A stretch of DNA of 50,413 nucleotides from Streptomyces sp. SID4985 (GTDB lineage: Bacteria; Actinomycetota; Actinomycetes; Streptomycetales; Streptomycetaceae): positions 1 to 50,413 of the forward strand of contig NZ_WWIR01000065.1 in the NCBI RefSeq assembly GCF_009863025.1, written 5' to 3'. Positions within the stretch are counted from its first letter, which is position 1, and the number at the start of each line of letters is the position of its first letter. Positions 7,638 to 15,970 of this stretch are shown in pieces. Made by a program: the position numbers and the translations under genes. The notes beneath the pieces were generated by a model that worked only from the letters and a program-made list of their open reading frames with translations, searched no databases and was not told the origin of the DNA.

Positions 7638-10610
7638 ATGAACGCGGGACACTCGACCACCCCGCCGCCCGTCTCGCTCGTCTACGCCGGGGTGAGCAAC
7701 GGCTGGGCGCAGTGGATCGCCTGGGTGCTCGGCCAGGAGGACTGCCCGGTCACCCATGTGCGCTGGTCCCCGCTGAGCCCGCTGCCCGACATGGCGGCCC
7801 TGGAGGACTTCTTCGGCCGCCCCGGACGCGTCCTGCTCGTCCTGGACGACTGGTACCTGCGCTTCGACACCGGACGCAACCAGCAGTGGGCCCAGGTGCT
7901 GCGCCAGGTGATGCCCCGCCTGCACGACCGGGTCGGCGCGGTCACCGTGACCACCCGCGCCCTGCCCGACGAGGCCGTGAGCCTCGGCGCCGTCACCCTG
8001 CGCGGCATCGGCCCCGAGGAGGCCCGGCGCCGCGTCCTCGCGGAGGTGGGCCTCAGCCCCGGCACCCCGTACACCCGCCGGGACGAGGGCCCCCGCTACC
8101 CCGAGGACCCGCCCGACGTCACCAACAGCCCCCGCCGCAACCCCCGTTTCACCGGCCGCGAGGTCCTGCTCAACGACGTGCACGACACCCTCAACGCCGG
8201 ATACGGCCGCCGCGTCCTGCTGCACGGACCGCCCGGCGTCGGCAAGAGCCAGGCCGCGGGGGAGTACGCGCGCCGGTTCGCCAGCGAGTACGACCTCATC
8301 TGGTGGGTGCCCTCCGCGACCAAGGCCGCCGCCCGGGAGGGCTTCGCGGCGCTCGCCCGCGAGGTCGGCCTGAGCGAGGGCGACCAGCTCACCGGGCAGA
8401 TCGAGGCGGTGCAGGACGCGCTGAAGAAGGACGAGAAGGGCCGCTGGCTCGTCATCTTCGACGGCGCCGAGGACATCGACGGCATCGCCCCGCTGCTCCC
8501 CGAGGGCCGGGGCCAGATCCTGCTCACCGCGCAGAACACCGCGTGGTCCCGGCACGGCGCCCGCCCGCGCGAACTGCCGCCCTTCGACCGGGACGAGAGC
8601 GTCGCCTTCGCCTGCCGCCGCGCACCCCGCATGACCGAGGCCCAGGCCGGTGAACTCGCCGCCGCCCTCGGCGACCTCCCGCTCGTCATCGACCAGAGCG
8701 CGGCCTGGATCGACGCCCACCCCGCCGCCGACATCCCCCGCTATCTGACCTCCATCAGGGCAGGCGAACCCACGGACCCGGACCCCGAGACCCCCGTGGC
8801 GGTGCCCCCGGCCCATCGCCAGGTCTGGGCGCGCACCCTCGCCTCCCTGGCCGCCCGCTCCCCGGCCGTGCACGAACTGCTGCTCCTGCTCACCTTCTTC
8901 TCGCCCGACATGCTGCCCGTCCCGCTGCTGCGCGCCGCACGCCCCAGCGATCTGCCCGCCCATCTCGCCGGGTCGGTCAGCCAACCCGGCAACTGGGACG
9001 CGGCCCTGCTCACCATCTCCGAACTCGCCTCCATGCGCGTGGAGTTCGCCACCGAGGCCCGGCAGGACACCACCAGCATCGTCTCCCTGCGGATGCACCG
9101 CAGCTTCCGCCGCTTCATCCGCGCGAACCTCACCCCCGAAATGGAACGCGAGTACGCCGCCACCGCCGCCCGCGTCCTGGTCGCCTCCGACCCCGGTGAG
9201 CCCGGCGCACCGCGCAACTGGCACCGCTACGCCGAGATCCTGCCCCACCTCGAACCCTCCGGCGCCCTCGACTCCGACGACGGCGACGTACGTCAACTCC
9301 TGCTGAACTGCCTCGACTACCTCCGCGTACGCGGCGAGTACCAGGACGGCTATGACCTGGCCCACCGCGTCCTCGACCGCTGGCGCGACACCTCCGCCCC
9401 CACCGACAGCCGCGTCCTCGCCGCCGCCCACCAGGAGGCCCGCATGCTGCGCGGCCTCGGCCGCTACGAGGAGGCCGAGAAGGCCGACCGGAGCATCCTC
9501 GGCCTCCTCGGCGAGACGGGCGTCGACAGCGGCCTCGAACTGCTGCGCGCCAAGGACGACCTCGGCGCCACCCTCATGGCCCGGGGCCGCTACGACGAGG
9601 CACGCGCCCTGTACGAGGAGGCCGCGCAGAACGCCACCGACTGGCTCGGCGACCGCTACGTACCGCAGACCCTGCAGTTCCGCACCAACCTCGCCCTCGC
9701 CCTCGGCCTCCAGGGCCACTACCAGGCATCCTGCACCCTCCACCGCGAGGTCTACGACCGCCGCGTCGGCCTCCTCGGCGGCCGGGCCCGGCGCACCCTC
9801 CAGTCCGGCTACTACACCGCCCGGATGCTGCGCCTGCTCGGCAGACTCCCCGAGGCCAGAAGCCTCCAGGACTACAACGTGCGCCAGCTGCGCAGGACCC
9901 TCGACGAGGCCCACCGCCAGACCCTGCTGGCCGAGCACAACCTCGCCCTGTGTCTGAGGCGCGACGCCGAGTTCGAGGAGGCCCGCGCCATCATGCGCGA
10001 GTCCCGCAAGCGGCTCATCGTGCTCAGCGGCGCCGACCACCCGGACGTGCTCATGGTCAACCTCGACTACGCGATGCTGCTCCGCGTCCTCGGCGAGCGG
10101 ACCAAGGCCCGCGGACTGGCCGAGTCCACCGCCCGCGCCTACGCCGCCCGCCTCGGCACCCTGCACCCGTACGCCATCGGCGCGCGCAACAACCTCGCCC
10201 TGCTCATGCTCGACGACGGGGAGACCGAGGCCGCCGCCCACCTCGCCGACGAGTCGACACGGCAACTGGAGGCGGCCATCGGACGCGGCCACGTCTGGTC
10301 GCTGGGCTGCGCCATGAACAGCGCGGCCGCGCTGGCCGCCCTCGGCGACGTGGAGGGCGCCGCACACCTCGGCCGCGACGCCCTCGGCCGCGCCATCCCC
10401 GCGATGGGCGCGCACCACGTCCTCTCCGCCAACCTCCGCGCGGGCCTCGCCCTCGACCTGCGCACCCTCGGCCGCACGGAGGAGGCGGCCGCACTGGAAC
10501 GCATCGCCCTCGACACCCTCTCCGCCAGCCACGGCCCCGACCACGACCAGACCCGCTACATGCGCTCCCGGGCGCGGCCGTACTGGGACTTCGAACCCCA
10601 GCCGATCTAG
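7638..10610 (+). CDS. TIR-like/NB-ARC/TPR protein (copy 3 of 3, diverged ATPase)
   Basis: This 990-aa paralogue lies 125 bases beyond copy 2, with GGGAG eight bases before ATG 7638. The order matches copy 2: TIR-like region VSLVYAGVSNGWAQWIAW, FTGRE, P-loop GPPGVGKS near residue 195, Walker B LVIFDGAED near 271, an MHRSFRRF segment, then TPR-like repeats, and the tail YWDFEPQPI. Two differences stand out. The TIR entry motif lost the arginine of 'RPW', and the sensor strand reads TAQNTAW where the other copies have SRDW or TRDW, so the sensor arginine is missing. This copy may bind nucleotide but switch differently, or serve as a partner subunit. The wider gap suggests it may also have its own promoter, although none is convincing. 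Confidence 0.85.
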   Translation: MNAGHSTTPPPVSLVYAGVSNGWAQWIAWVLGQEDCPVTHVRWSPLSPLPDMAALEDFFGRPGRVLLVLDDWYLRFDTGRNQQWAQVLRQVMPRLHDRVGAVTVTTRALPDEAVSLGAVTLRGIGPEEARRRVLAEVGLSPGTPYTRRDEGPRYPEDPPDVTNSPRRNPRFTGREVLLNDVHDTLNAGYGRRVLLHGPPGVGKSQAAGEYARRFASEYDLIWWVPSATKAAAREGFAALAREVGLSEGDQLTGQIEAVQDALKKDEKGRWLVIFDGAEDIDGIAPLLPEGRGQILLTAQNTAWSRHGARPRELPPFDRDESVAFACRRAPRMTEAQAGELAAALGDLPLVIDQSAAWIDAHPAADIPRYLTSIRAGEPTDPDPETPVAVPPAHRQVWARTLASLAARSPAVHELLLLLTFFSPDMLPVPLLRAARPSDLPAHLAGSVSQPGNWDAALLTISELASMRVEFATEARQDTTSIVSLRMHRSFRRFIRANLTPEMEREYAATAARVLVASDPGEPGAPRNWHRYAEILPHLEPSGALDSDDGDVRQLLLNCLDYLRVRGEYQDGYDLAHRVLDRWRDTSAPTDSRVLAAAHQEARMLRGLGRYEEAEKADRSILGLLGETGVDSGLELLRAKDDLGATLMARGRYDEARALYEEAAQNATDWLGDRYVPQTLQFRTNLALALGLQGHYQASCTLHREVYDRRVGLLGGRARRTLQSGYYTARMLRLLGRLPEARSLQDYNVRQLRRTLDEAHRQTLLAEHNLALCLRRDAEFEEARAIMRESRKRLIVLSGADHPDVLMVNLDYAMLLRVLGERTKARGLAESTARAYAARLGTLHPYAIGARNNLALLMLDDGETEAAAHLADESTRQLEAAIGRGHVWSLGCAMNSAAALAALGDVEGAAHLGRDALGRAIPAMGAHHVLSANLRAGLALDLRTLGRTEEAAALERIALDTLSASHGPDHDQTRYMRSRARPYWDFEPQPI

Positions 10611-10708
10611 CGTCCCGCGCATTTCAGGAGACCGATAAGCACGCCCTATCGCGTCTTCGGAAACCCCTCTTTGACTTTCCCCGGCACCCGGGTGGAAGGT
10701 GGATCTCG

Positions 10709-10750
10709 GCCGCGGAAAACGGAAACAGGATCCGGCAGGATTTCCGCGGC
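10709..10750. repeat. Inverted repeat (10-bp arms) in hairpin-rich spacer
   Basis: GCCGCGGAAA at 10709-10718 is matched perfectly by TTTCCGCGGC at 10741-10750, with a 22-nt loop. It is the first of several hairpins in the 386-base gene-free stretch 10611-10996. That stretch also has an imperfect direct repeat, GCACCCGGGTGGAA at 10684-10697 and GCACCCGGTGGAA at 10858-10870. Long open frames across the stretch look like composition artefacts; I see no coding signal. Confidence 0.6.
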
Positions 10751-10808
10751 TCCAGTGGACGATCCCACGCGAGTACCGGCCCCGATCCCCCTCCCGGGGC
10801 CCCTGTCT

Positions 10809-10850
10809 CCAGCGCGGATCCTCGGAAGAGCGGCCGAGGATCCGCGCTGG
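10809..10850 (+). terminator. Strong hairpin, probable terminator after the TIR/NB-ARC/TPR cluster
   Basis: A perfect 17-bp stem, CCAGCGCGGATCCTCGG with its reverse complement, encloses the 8-nt loop AAGAGCGG. It lies about 200 bases past the last stop of the three-gene cluster. There is no long T-run, which is common for Streptomyces hairpin terminators. Being a perfect inverted repeat, it could act in both directions. Confidence 0.65.
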
Positions 10851-10877
10851 CATTTCCGCACCCGGTGGAAAGCGGAA

Positions 10878-10902
10878 GGCGGCGAACAAAGAGAGCGCCG
10901 CC
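10878..10902 (+). terminator. Second hairpin in the same spacer
   Basis: GGCGGCG at 10878-10884 pairs with CGCCGCC at 10896-10902 across an 11-nt A-rich loop, followed by ATTCCC. It may back up the larger hairpin just upstream and separate the cluster from the DJ-1 family gene. Confidence 0.45.
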
Positions 10903-10996
10903 ATTCCCGACGCCGACGGAATTCCCCGGCTGAATAAGCCTCCCCCGCATGGGCAGTCGGAGGGGCGACAACCCCCACCTCGGAGGAGGCCGGACC

Positions 10997-11557
10997 ATGG
11001 CGATCGAAGACACGAACGTCCTCGTACTCACCACGAACTACGGCACCGAGCAGGACGAGCTGGTCAAGCCGGTGTCCGCCCTGCTGGACGCGGGCGCGCA
11101 CGTCGTCGTCGCGGCGCAGCGCGCGGAGCCGGTGCAGACCCTGGTCTCCGATCAGGACCCCGGACAGCGCATCACCCCCGACGCCGTCCTGGACGAGGTG
11201 ACGGCGGCGGACTACGACGCGGTGGTGGTCCCCGGCGGCACCCTCAACGCCGATCAGCTGCGCACCGACGACACCGCGCGCCGGCTCGTCGCCGAGTTCG
11301 CGCGCGACGGCAAGCCGGTCGCCGCGATCTGTCACGGGCCCTGGCTGCTGGTGGACAGCGAGCTGGCCGAGGGGCGCGAGCTGACCTCGTACCCCTCGCT
11401 GCGCCCCGACCTCACGAACGCGGGCGCGACCTGGCACGACAAGGAGGTCGTCGTCGACACGGCGGGCGGCAACACGCTGATCACCTCCCGCGACCCCGGC
11501 GACCTGGACGCCTTCACGGCCGCGATCATCCGCAGCCTCGGCGGCGACGAAGACTGA
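10997..11557 (+). CDS. DJ-1/PfpI family protein (type 1 glutamine amidotransferase-like)
   Basis: This 186-aa protein starts at ATG 10997 behind GGAGGAGG. It reads as a DJ-1/PfpI domain from end to end: an N-terminal strand VLVLTTNYG, a conserved acidic residue in GTEQDEL, the VVVPGGTLNADQLR turn, and the nucleophile elbow AICHGPW with Cys112. Homologues act as proteases, glyoxalases, deglycases or stress chaperones, so the substrate cannot be assigned. PfpI-type proteins of this length are usually cytosolic oligomers. It stands alone between hairpins upstream and the NfeD gene downstream, so it is probably monocistronic. An in-frame upstream ATG at 10949 was rejected because it lacks a ribosome binding site. 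Confidence 0.9.
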   Translation: MAIEDTNVLVLTTNYGTEQDELVKPVSALLDAGAHVVVAAQRAEPVQTLVSDQDPGQRITPDAVLDEVTAADYDAVVVPGGTLNADQLRTDDTARRLVAEFARDGKPVAAICHGPWLLVDSELAEGRELTSYPSLRPDLTNAGATWHDKEVVVDTAGGNTLITSRDPGDLDAFTAAIIRSLGGDED

Positions 11558-11711
11558 ACACCCCCTGACGGGTGACCGGCGACCTCGGTCGAAAGGCGGC
11601 ATAAAAGAAGCGTAAAAACTGCCGGAACCAGGCAATGAAAAGCCCTCCGCCCTTGTGTCAAGATTTCGTCAAGCCGGAGATCGGCGACGGGGCGGGAGGG
11701 GGACGGCACGC

Positions 11712-12221
11712 ATGGCCTGGTTTCTCGGAATCGGCATCACGGGGGTCGTGCTGCTCGTCCTGTCGCTGATCTTCGACGGGCTGCTGGAAGGTGTGCTCGA
11801 CGGCGCGCTGGACGGCCTGCTCGACGGATGGCTGTCCCTGCCGGTCGTCGCGGGCTTCCTCGCGATGACCGGTTTCGGCGCGGTCCTCGCCCAGTCGGTC
11901 ACCGGCGTCGGCCCGGCCGGGGCCACCGCGATCGGCGCGGCGGCGGGGGTGGGTCTCGCCTGGCCGACGTACCGGTTCAGCCGCGCGCTGATGCGCGACC
12001 GTACGGCGGCTGCTCCGACCCGGGACGACGTCATCGGCACCTCCGGCAGCGTGGTCACGGCCATCCCGGCCGGCGGCTACGGCGAGGTGCTGCTCCAACT
12101 GGGCGGCCACCGCGTGAAGTTCGCCGCGCGCAGCGCCGTACCGGTGGCGCGCGGCGCCGAGGTCTGGGTGGAGGCGACGCCGTCGCCGACCTCCGTCCTC
12201 GTGCGGCCCGTCGAGCGCTGA
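11712..12221 (+). CDS. NfeD-like membrane protein
   Basis: This 169-aa protein starts at ATG 11712, preceded by GGGAGGGGG. The N-terminal half is hydrophobic, with predicted membrane spans at about 3-22, 40-60 and 68-88, separated by an unusual 'DGxL' repeat (LLEGVLDGALDGLLDG) near residues 22-37. The C-terminal part, about 100-165, is beta-rich (GTSGSVVTAIPAGGYGEVLL, then VWVEATPSPTSVLVRPV) and fits the NfeD OB-fold. NfeD proteins partner with SPFH proteins in membrane microdomains, and here a flotillin gene follows at 130 bases. The call rests on topology, the OB-like C terminus and the neighbour. Confidence 0.75.
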   Translation: MAWFLGIGITGVVLLVLSLIFDGLLEGVLDGALDGLLDGWLSLPVVAGFLAMTGFGAVLAQSVTGVGPAGATAIGAAAGVGLAWPTYRFSRALMRDRTAAAPTRDDVIGTSGSVVTAIPAGGYGEVLLQLGGHRVKFAARSAVPVARGAEVWVEATPSPTSVLVRPVER

Positions 12222-12287
12222 ACTCCCGCGCTCGGCAAGCCCGTACCGCTCGTAGGCCGGTAACGGATCCGGCCCGTAATCGTTCGA

Positions 12288-12306
12288 CCGGCCCCGCACG
12301 GGCCGG
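12288..12306 (+). other. Short hairpin between NfeD and flotillin genes
   Basis: CCGGCCC at 12288-12294 and GGGCCGG at 12300-12306 form a 7-bp stem with loop CGCAC. It could be a partial terminator or attenuator within the pair. No T-run follows, so this is only a structural observation. Confidence 0.35.
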
Positions 12307-12351
12307 AGTTGCCAACCCCCTCGCGGGGTGTCATGTGTCTGGGGGCACTGT

Positions 12352-13875
12352 ATGAGTCCAGTCGTCGTCGCCGTGGTCGGAATCGTCGTCCTGATCGTCC
12401 TCACGGCTCTCGTCGTCGTCAGCCGCTACAAGGTGGCGGGTCCGAGCGAGGCGTTCATCGTCACCGGGCGCCGGGGCAAGAAGGCCACCGATCCGGAGAC
12501 CGGGCGGGTCTTCACCGACAACAGCGGCCAGAAGGTCGTGGTCGGCGGCGGCGTGTTCGTCGTGCCGTTCGTGCAGCAGCGGTTCACCCTCGACCTGTCC
12601 TCGCGGCAGATCCCGGTCGCGGTGCGCGGCGCCGTCACCCTGCGCGGCGTGAAGGCCAACCTGGACGGTGTCGCCATCGTCAAGGTCGGCGGCAGCGAGG
12701 ACTCCATCCGCGCCGCCGCCCAGCGGTTCCTGATGCAGCAGGACGGCATCGTCGGCTTCACCCAGGAAGTGCTCTCCGGCGCGCTGCGCGCCATCGTCGG
12801 CCGGATGTCGGTCGAGGACGTCATCCGGGACCGCGCCGCGTTCGCCGGGCAGGTCGCGGAGGAGGCCGAGGCGAGCCTGTCCGGCCAGGGCCTGGTGCTC
12901 GACGCCTTCCAGATCCAGGACATCACCACCGAGGGCTCCTACCTGGAGGACCTCGGCCGCCCCGAGGCCGCCCGCGCCAAGCAGGAGGCCGACATCGCGG
13001 AGGCCGTCGCCCAGCGCGCCGCCGAGCAGGCCCGCCTGAAGGCCGCCGAGGAAATCGCCGTCGCCCAGCGGACGTTCGCGCTGAAGCAGGCCGAGATCAA
13101 GGCGGAGACCGACGAGGCCGCCGCCCGCGCCAACGCCGCCGGACCGCTCGCCGAGGCCGCCCGCCAGCAGGAGATCCTCGGCCAGCAGGAGAAGGTCGCC
13201 GAGCGCCAGGCCGCCCTGACGGATCGTCAGCTCGACACCCAGGTCCGCAAGCCCGCCGACGCCCAGCGCTACGCCGCCGAGCAGGAGGCGGAGGCCCGCC
13301 GGGTCGCCCGCGTCAAGCAGGCCGAGGCGGAGCGGCTGGCCGCGATCGCGGCGGCCGAGGCCGAGGCCGAGCGGGCCCGGCTCACCGGTGAGGGCGAGAA
13401 GCAGCGCCGCAGCGCGCTGGCCGAGGCGGAGGCCATCGAGGGCCTGAAGCAGGGCGAGGCCGAGCGCTCCCGCCGCGCGGCCATCGCGGAGGCGGTCCGC
13501 CTGGAGGGCGACGCCGAGGCCGCGGCGATCACAGCCAAGGGCGCCGCCGAGGCCGAGGCCATGCTCAAGAAGGCCGACGCCTACCGCGAGTACGGCGACG
13601 CGGCCATCCTCCAGATGCTCGTCGAGGTGCTGCCCGAGGTCGTCGCCAAGGCGTCCGAGCCGCTGAGCAACGTGGACAAGATGACGGTCATCTCCACCGA
13701 GGGCGCGAGCCGCATCCCGCGCGCGGTCGCGGACAACGTGGCCCAGGGCCTCGAACTGCTCGGCTCCACCACGGGAGTCGACCTCGCCCAGCTCCTGAAG
13801 GGCGTCACCGAGCGCGCCGCGGCCCCGGCCGAGCACGCCGAGCGGTCGAACGGCAAGGTGGAGATCACCGGCTGA
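12352..13875 (+). CDS. Flotillin-like SPFH-domain protein
   Basis: This 507-aa membrane-microdomain scaffold starts at ATG 12352 behind CTGGGGG. An N-terminal membrane anchor (VVVAVVGIVVLIVLTALVVV) is followed by the SPFH/band-7 domain, about residues 30-200, including YKVAGPSEAFIVTG, the DLSSRQIPV strand and an AIVGRMSVEDVIRDR helix. Residues about 205-420 are a long Ala/Glu/Arg/Lys-rich coiled coil with the EA-rich repeats typical of flotillins. The C terminus is short and hydrophilic. Length and order fit bacterial FloT/YuaG. Pairing with the NfeD gene upstream supports the call. A convergent regulator gene follows, separated by a strong hairpin. Confidence 0.93.
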   Translation: MSPVVVAVVGIVVLIVLTALVVVSRYKVAGPSEAFIVTGRRGKKATDPETGRVFTDNSGQKVVVGGGVFVVPFVQQRFTLDLSSRQIPVAVRGAVTLRGVKANLDGVAIVKVGGSEDSIRAAAQRFLMQQDGIVGFTQEVLSGALRAIVGRMSVEDVIRDRAAFAGQVAEEAEASLSGQGLVLDAFQIQDITTEGSYLEDLGRPEAARAKQEADIAEAVAQRAAEQARLKAAEEIAVAQRTFALKQAEIKAETDEAAARANAAGPLAEAARQQEILGQQEKVAERQAALTDRQLDTQVRKPADAQRYAAEQEAEARRVARVKQAEAERLAAIAAAEAEAERARLTGEGEKQRRSALAEAEAIEGLKQGEAERSRRAAIAEAVRLEGDAEAAAITAKGAAEAEAMLKKADAYREYGDAAILQMLVEVLPEVVAKASEPLSNVDKMTVISTEGASRIPRAVADNVAQGLELLGSTTGVDLAQLLKGVTERAAAPAEHAERSNGKVEITG

Positions 13876-13908
13876 CGGCTCAAGAGGCCGTAGAACCGGG
13901 GGAGTCGG

Positions 13909-13946
13909 GGAAGCGGGGCCTGCCGTGCGCGGTGGGCCCCGCTTCC
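13909..13946. terminator. Bidirectional terminator between flotillin and PucR genes
   Basis: A perfect 12-bp stem, GGAAGCGGGGCC at 13909-13920 with GGCCCCGCTTCC at 13935-13946, encloses a 14-nt loop. It sits between two convergent stops and could terminate both transcripts. Confidence 0.75.
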
Positions 13947-13962
13947 GTACCGCGACTCTCCC

Positions 13963-15024
13963 TCACAGCTCCTCCTCCGGCCACCTCAGCAGCCGCGCCC
14001 CGATGACGGCGGTCTGCAGGGTGTACCGGTGCACGGGATCGGCCGGGTGGGCGCCGGTCAACTGGTGTATGCGGTCCAGTCGGTAGGTCAGCGCGCGCAC
14101 GCTGAGCGCGAGTCTCCGGGCCGCCGCGGCCGACGTACATCCCGACTCGAAGTACGCCTCCAGCGTGCGCAGCAACGGCTCCGCGCCACCCCGTGCCTCC
14201 CGCAACGGTCCCAGCGTGCTGAGCACCAGGTCCGCCATCGCCTGCCGGTCCCGCGCCAGCACGGGATACACCAGCAGCTCGGCGGCGCGCACCACCGGGG
14301 CGTCCAGCCCCAGCCGCTCGGCGAGATCGAGCGTGCTCAGCGCCTCCTCGTACGACTGCACGACACCGCCCGGGCCGGGCCGGGGCCGCCCGATGGCCAC
14401 CCGTACGCAGTCGGTGGTGGATCGCGCCTGCTCCGCGAAACGGTCCAGGATCTCGCCCTCGTCGCCGGGCACGATGCAGATCAGCTTGCCGTCCTTCGTC
14501 GCGAGCAGGATGCGCCGCTGGTCGAACCGCGCGATCAGGGCGGCCTCCACCCGGCGTGTGGCGGGGGAGGCGTCGTCGTACGCTTCCGTCCCCTCGGCCA
14601 CAGCGACCGCGTGACCGTGGGAGAGGACGAGCCCGAACCGCTCGGCCCGCTCGGCGAGTCGCCCGAGATCGCTGCGGCCGTACAGCAGGTCGTCGATGAA
14701 CTCCCGCCGCGCCGCCTCTTCCTGACGCACCGCCAGGCGCTGCGCCCGCTCGTACCCCTCCGCGAAGGCGTCCACCGCCTGCTCCACGGCGGCCAGCACA
14801 CCGCCGACCGCGCTCCCCGGCGTACCGGCCGGCCAGGCCGCGCGGGTCGCCGCCAGATGCCCGCGCACCAGAGTGCGCAGGCTGTGCCCGGCGTCGGCGG
14901 CCCGCTCCCCGAGTGCGCGCCGTTCTTCCAGTTCCTCCCGGGTGAGCCTGCGCCCGGTGACGGACACCTCGGTCAGCGTACGGGCGTACTCGCCCAGGAA
15001 TCCGGCCACGTCAGGCTCCGACAC
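13963..15024 (-). CDS. PucR/CdaR-type transcriptional regulator
   Basis: This 353-aa protein starts at GTG 15024, preceded on its strand by GAGGGGGAC. The frame is open much further upstream, but that part runs through the TetR gene and is not real. The middle region resembles the CdaR GGDEF-like sensor domain (RFGLVLSHGHAVAVAEG, then LICIVPGDEGEILDRF). The C terminus carries the PucR helix-turn-helix, YFESGCTSAAAARRLALSVR followed by ALTYRLDRIHQLTG. Such regulators usually control catabolic or secondary-metabolite genes. The target is not evident: the neighbours are a TetR gene upstream and a convergent flotillin. The start codon is supported by its RBS. Confidence 0.87.
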   Translation of the reverse strand: MSEPDVAGFLGEYARTLTEVSVTGRRLTREELEERRALGERAADAGHSLRTLVRGHLAATRAAWPAGTPGSAVGGVLAAVEQAVDAFAEGYERAQRLAVRQEEAARREFIDDLLYGRSDLGRLAERAERFGLVLSHGHAVAVAEGTEAYDDASPATRRVEAALIARFDQRRILLATKDGKLICIVPGDEGEILDRFAEQARSTTDCVRVAIGRPRPGPGGVVQSYEEALSTLDLAERLGLDAPVVRAAELLVYPVLARDRQAMADLVLSTLGPLREARGGAEPLLRTLEAYFESGCTSAAAARRLALSVRALTYRLDRIHQLTGAHPADPVHRYTLQTAVIGARLLRWPEEEL

Positions 15025-15203
15025 CGTGTCCCCCTCGCTCCGCACGCCGTTGACGTGCTCCTGCCGGTGTTGATCAACCGGAGCGTAGTGAGGATTGCCG
15101 GGAACCGGCAACGCGCGGGAACCCGGCCCTCCGACCTCCCGTTCCGTGTGGTGATGTGCTGCGGTACGGGCGCGAGCGTAGTGGGGGCGGAGGGGGTGTC
15201 CGG

Positions 15204-15818
15204 TCAGGCGGGGCCGGTGAGGTAGCGGGTCGTCATGTCGACAAGTTCGTTCTCCAGGCGTTCGGCCTCGACACCCTGAGGCGCGGCCATCAGCTTGTGG
15301 GTCACCAGCTCGATCGTGGAGACGACGAGCGCGGCGGCGGTGTCCAGATCCGCGACGGCCACCTCGGGGTGGCGGCCCAGCAGCGCGCGGATCTCCGCGA
15401 CCCGGGACTCCTCGTAGCGCGCCACCTTGTCCATCAACTCCTGCGAACGCGGCGCCTCTTCGAACATGACGCGGAGAAGCTGGGGATCGGCGCGATGGTT
15501 GTCGACGGCCCGGCGGACGATACGGCGCAGGCACTGCTCCAGGGACGGAAGCGGGGCGTCCTGCTCCTGCGCCGCGCCCGCGCCGTCGATGTGCTGGAGC
15601 AGCAGCTCGGTGAGGATCGCGTCCTTGTTCGGGAAGTACTGGTACAGCGAGCCGATGGAGACGCGCGCCCGCTCGGCGATGCGGTTGGTGGTGCCGGCCG
15701 CGTACCCGTACTCCGCGAAAACGTGAGCAGCCGCCGCGAGGATGCGCCCGCGCGTCAGCTCGGCGCGGACCTGCCGGGGCTTGCGACGTGGTTCGAGTCG
15801 GCGCTGGTCGTGCGACAC
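15204..15818 (-). CDS. TetR-family repressor (divergent from the flavin/ferredoxin oxidoreductase)
   Basis: This 204-aa protein starts at GTG 15818 behind GGGAGG. The N-terminal helix-turn-helix spans about residues 22-68 (RILAAAAHVFAEYGYAAGTT, then VSIGSLYQYFPNKDAILTEL), which is a textbook TetR motif. The C-terminal ligand domain is helical, with no recognisable ligand signature. It is transcribed divergently from the 764-aa oxidoreductase gene, and a TGAGC/GCTCA inverted repeat lies 44 bases upstream of its start. Auto-repression and control of the oxidoreductase are the likely roles. The ligand is unknown. Confidence 0.9.
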   Translation of the reverse strand: MSHDQRRLEPRRKPRQVRAELTRGRILAAAAHVFAEYGYAAGTTNRIAERARVSIGSLYQYFPNKDAILTELLLQHIDGAGAAQEQDAPLPSLEQCLRRIVRRAVDNHRADPQLLRVMFEEAPRSQELMDKVARYEESRVAEIRALLGRHPEVAVADLDTAAALVVSTIELVTHKLMAAPQGVEAERLENELVDMTTRYLTGPA

Positions 15819-15861
15819 GGGGGCCTCCCGTCCGGGCTGGAAAAGCGAGTAGCAGAAAACA

Positions 15862-15875
15862 TGAGCTGATGCTCA
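15862..15875. promoter_or_regulatory. Candidate TetR operator (TGAGC-N4-GCTCA)
   Basis: The inverted repeat TGAGCTGATGCTCA has 5-bp arms and lies in the divergent intergenic region, 44 bases from the TetR start and 96 from the oxidoreductase start. Its position fits an operator serving both genes. A further 'CATGAGC' half-site occurs just downstream at about 15885. Confidence 0.5.
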
Positions 15876-15970
15876 CAATAGTGCCATGAGCTGCGCGAAC
15901 GCGCTCTCTCATTGCTCGGGGGATCACTCGGAACCGTGCCCGAAGGCCCGGAGAACGAAGAGGCTCACTC

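Noticed and set aside
7542..10904. Long minus-strand open frame opposite copy 3
   Set aside because: It is a composition shadow of the TIR/NB-ARC/TPR gene and runs on through the hairpin spacer.
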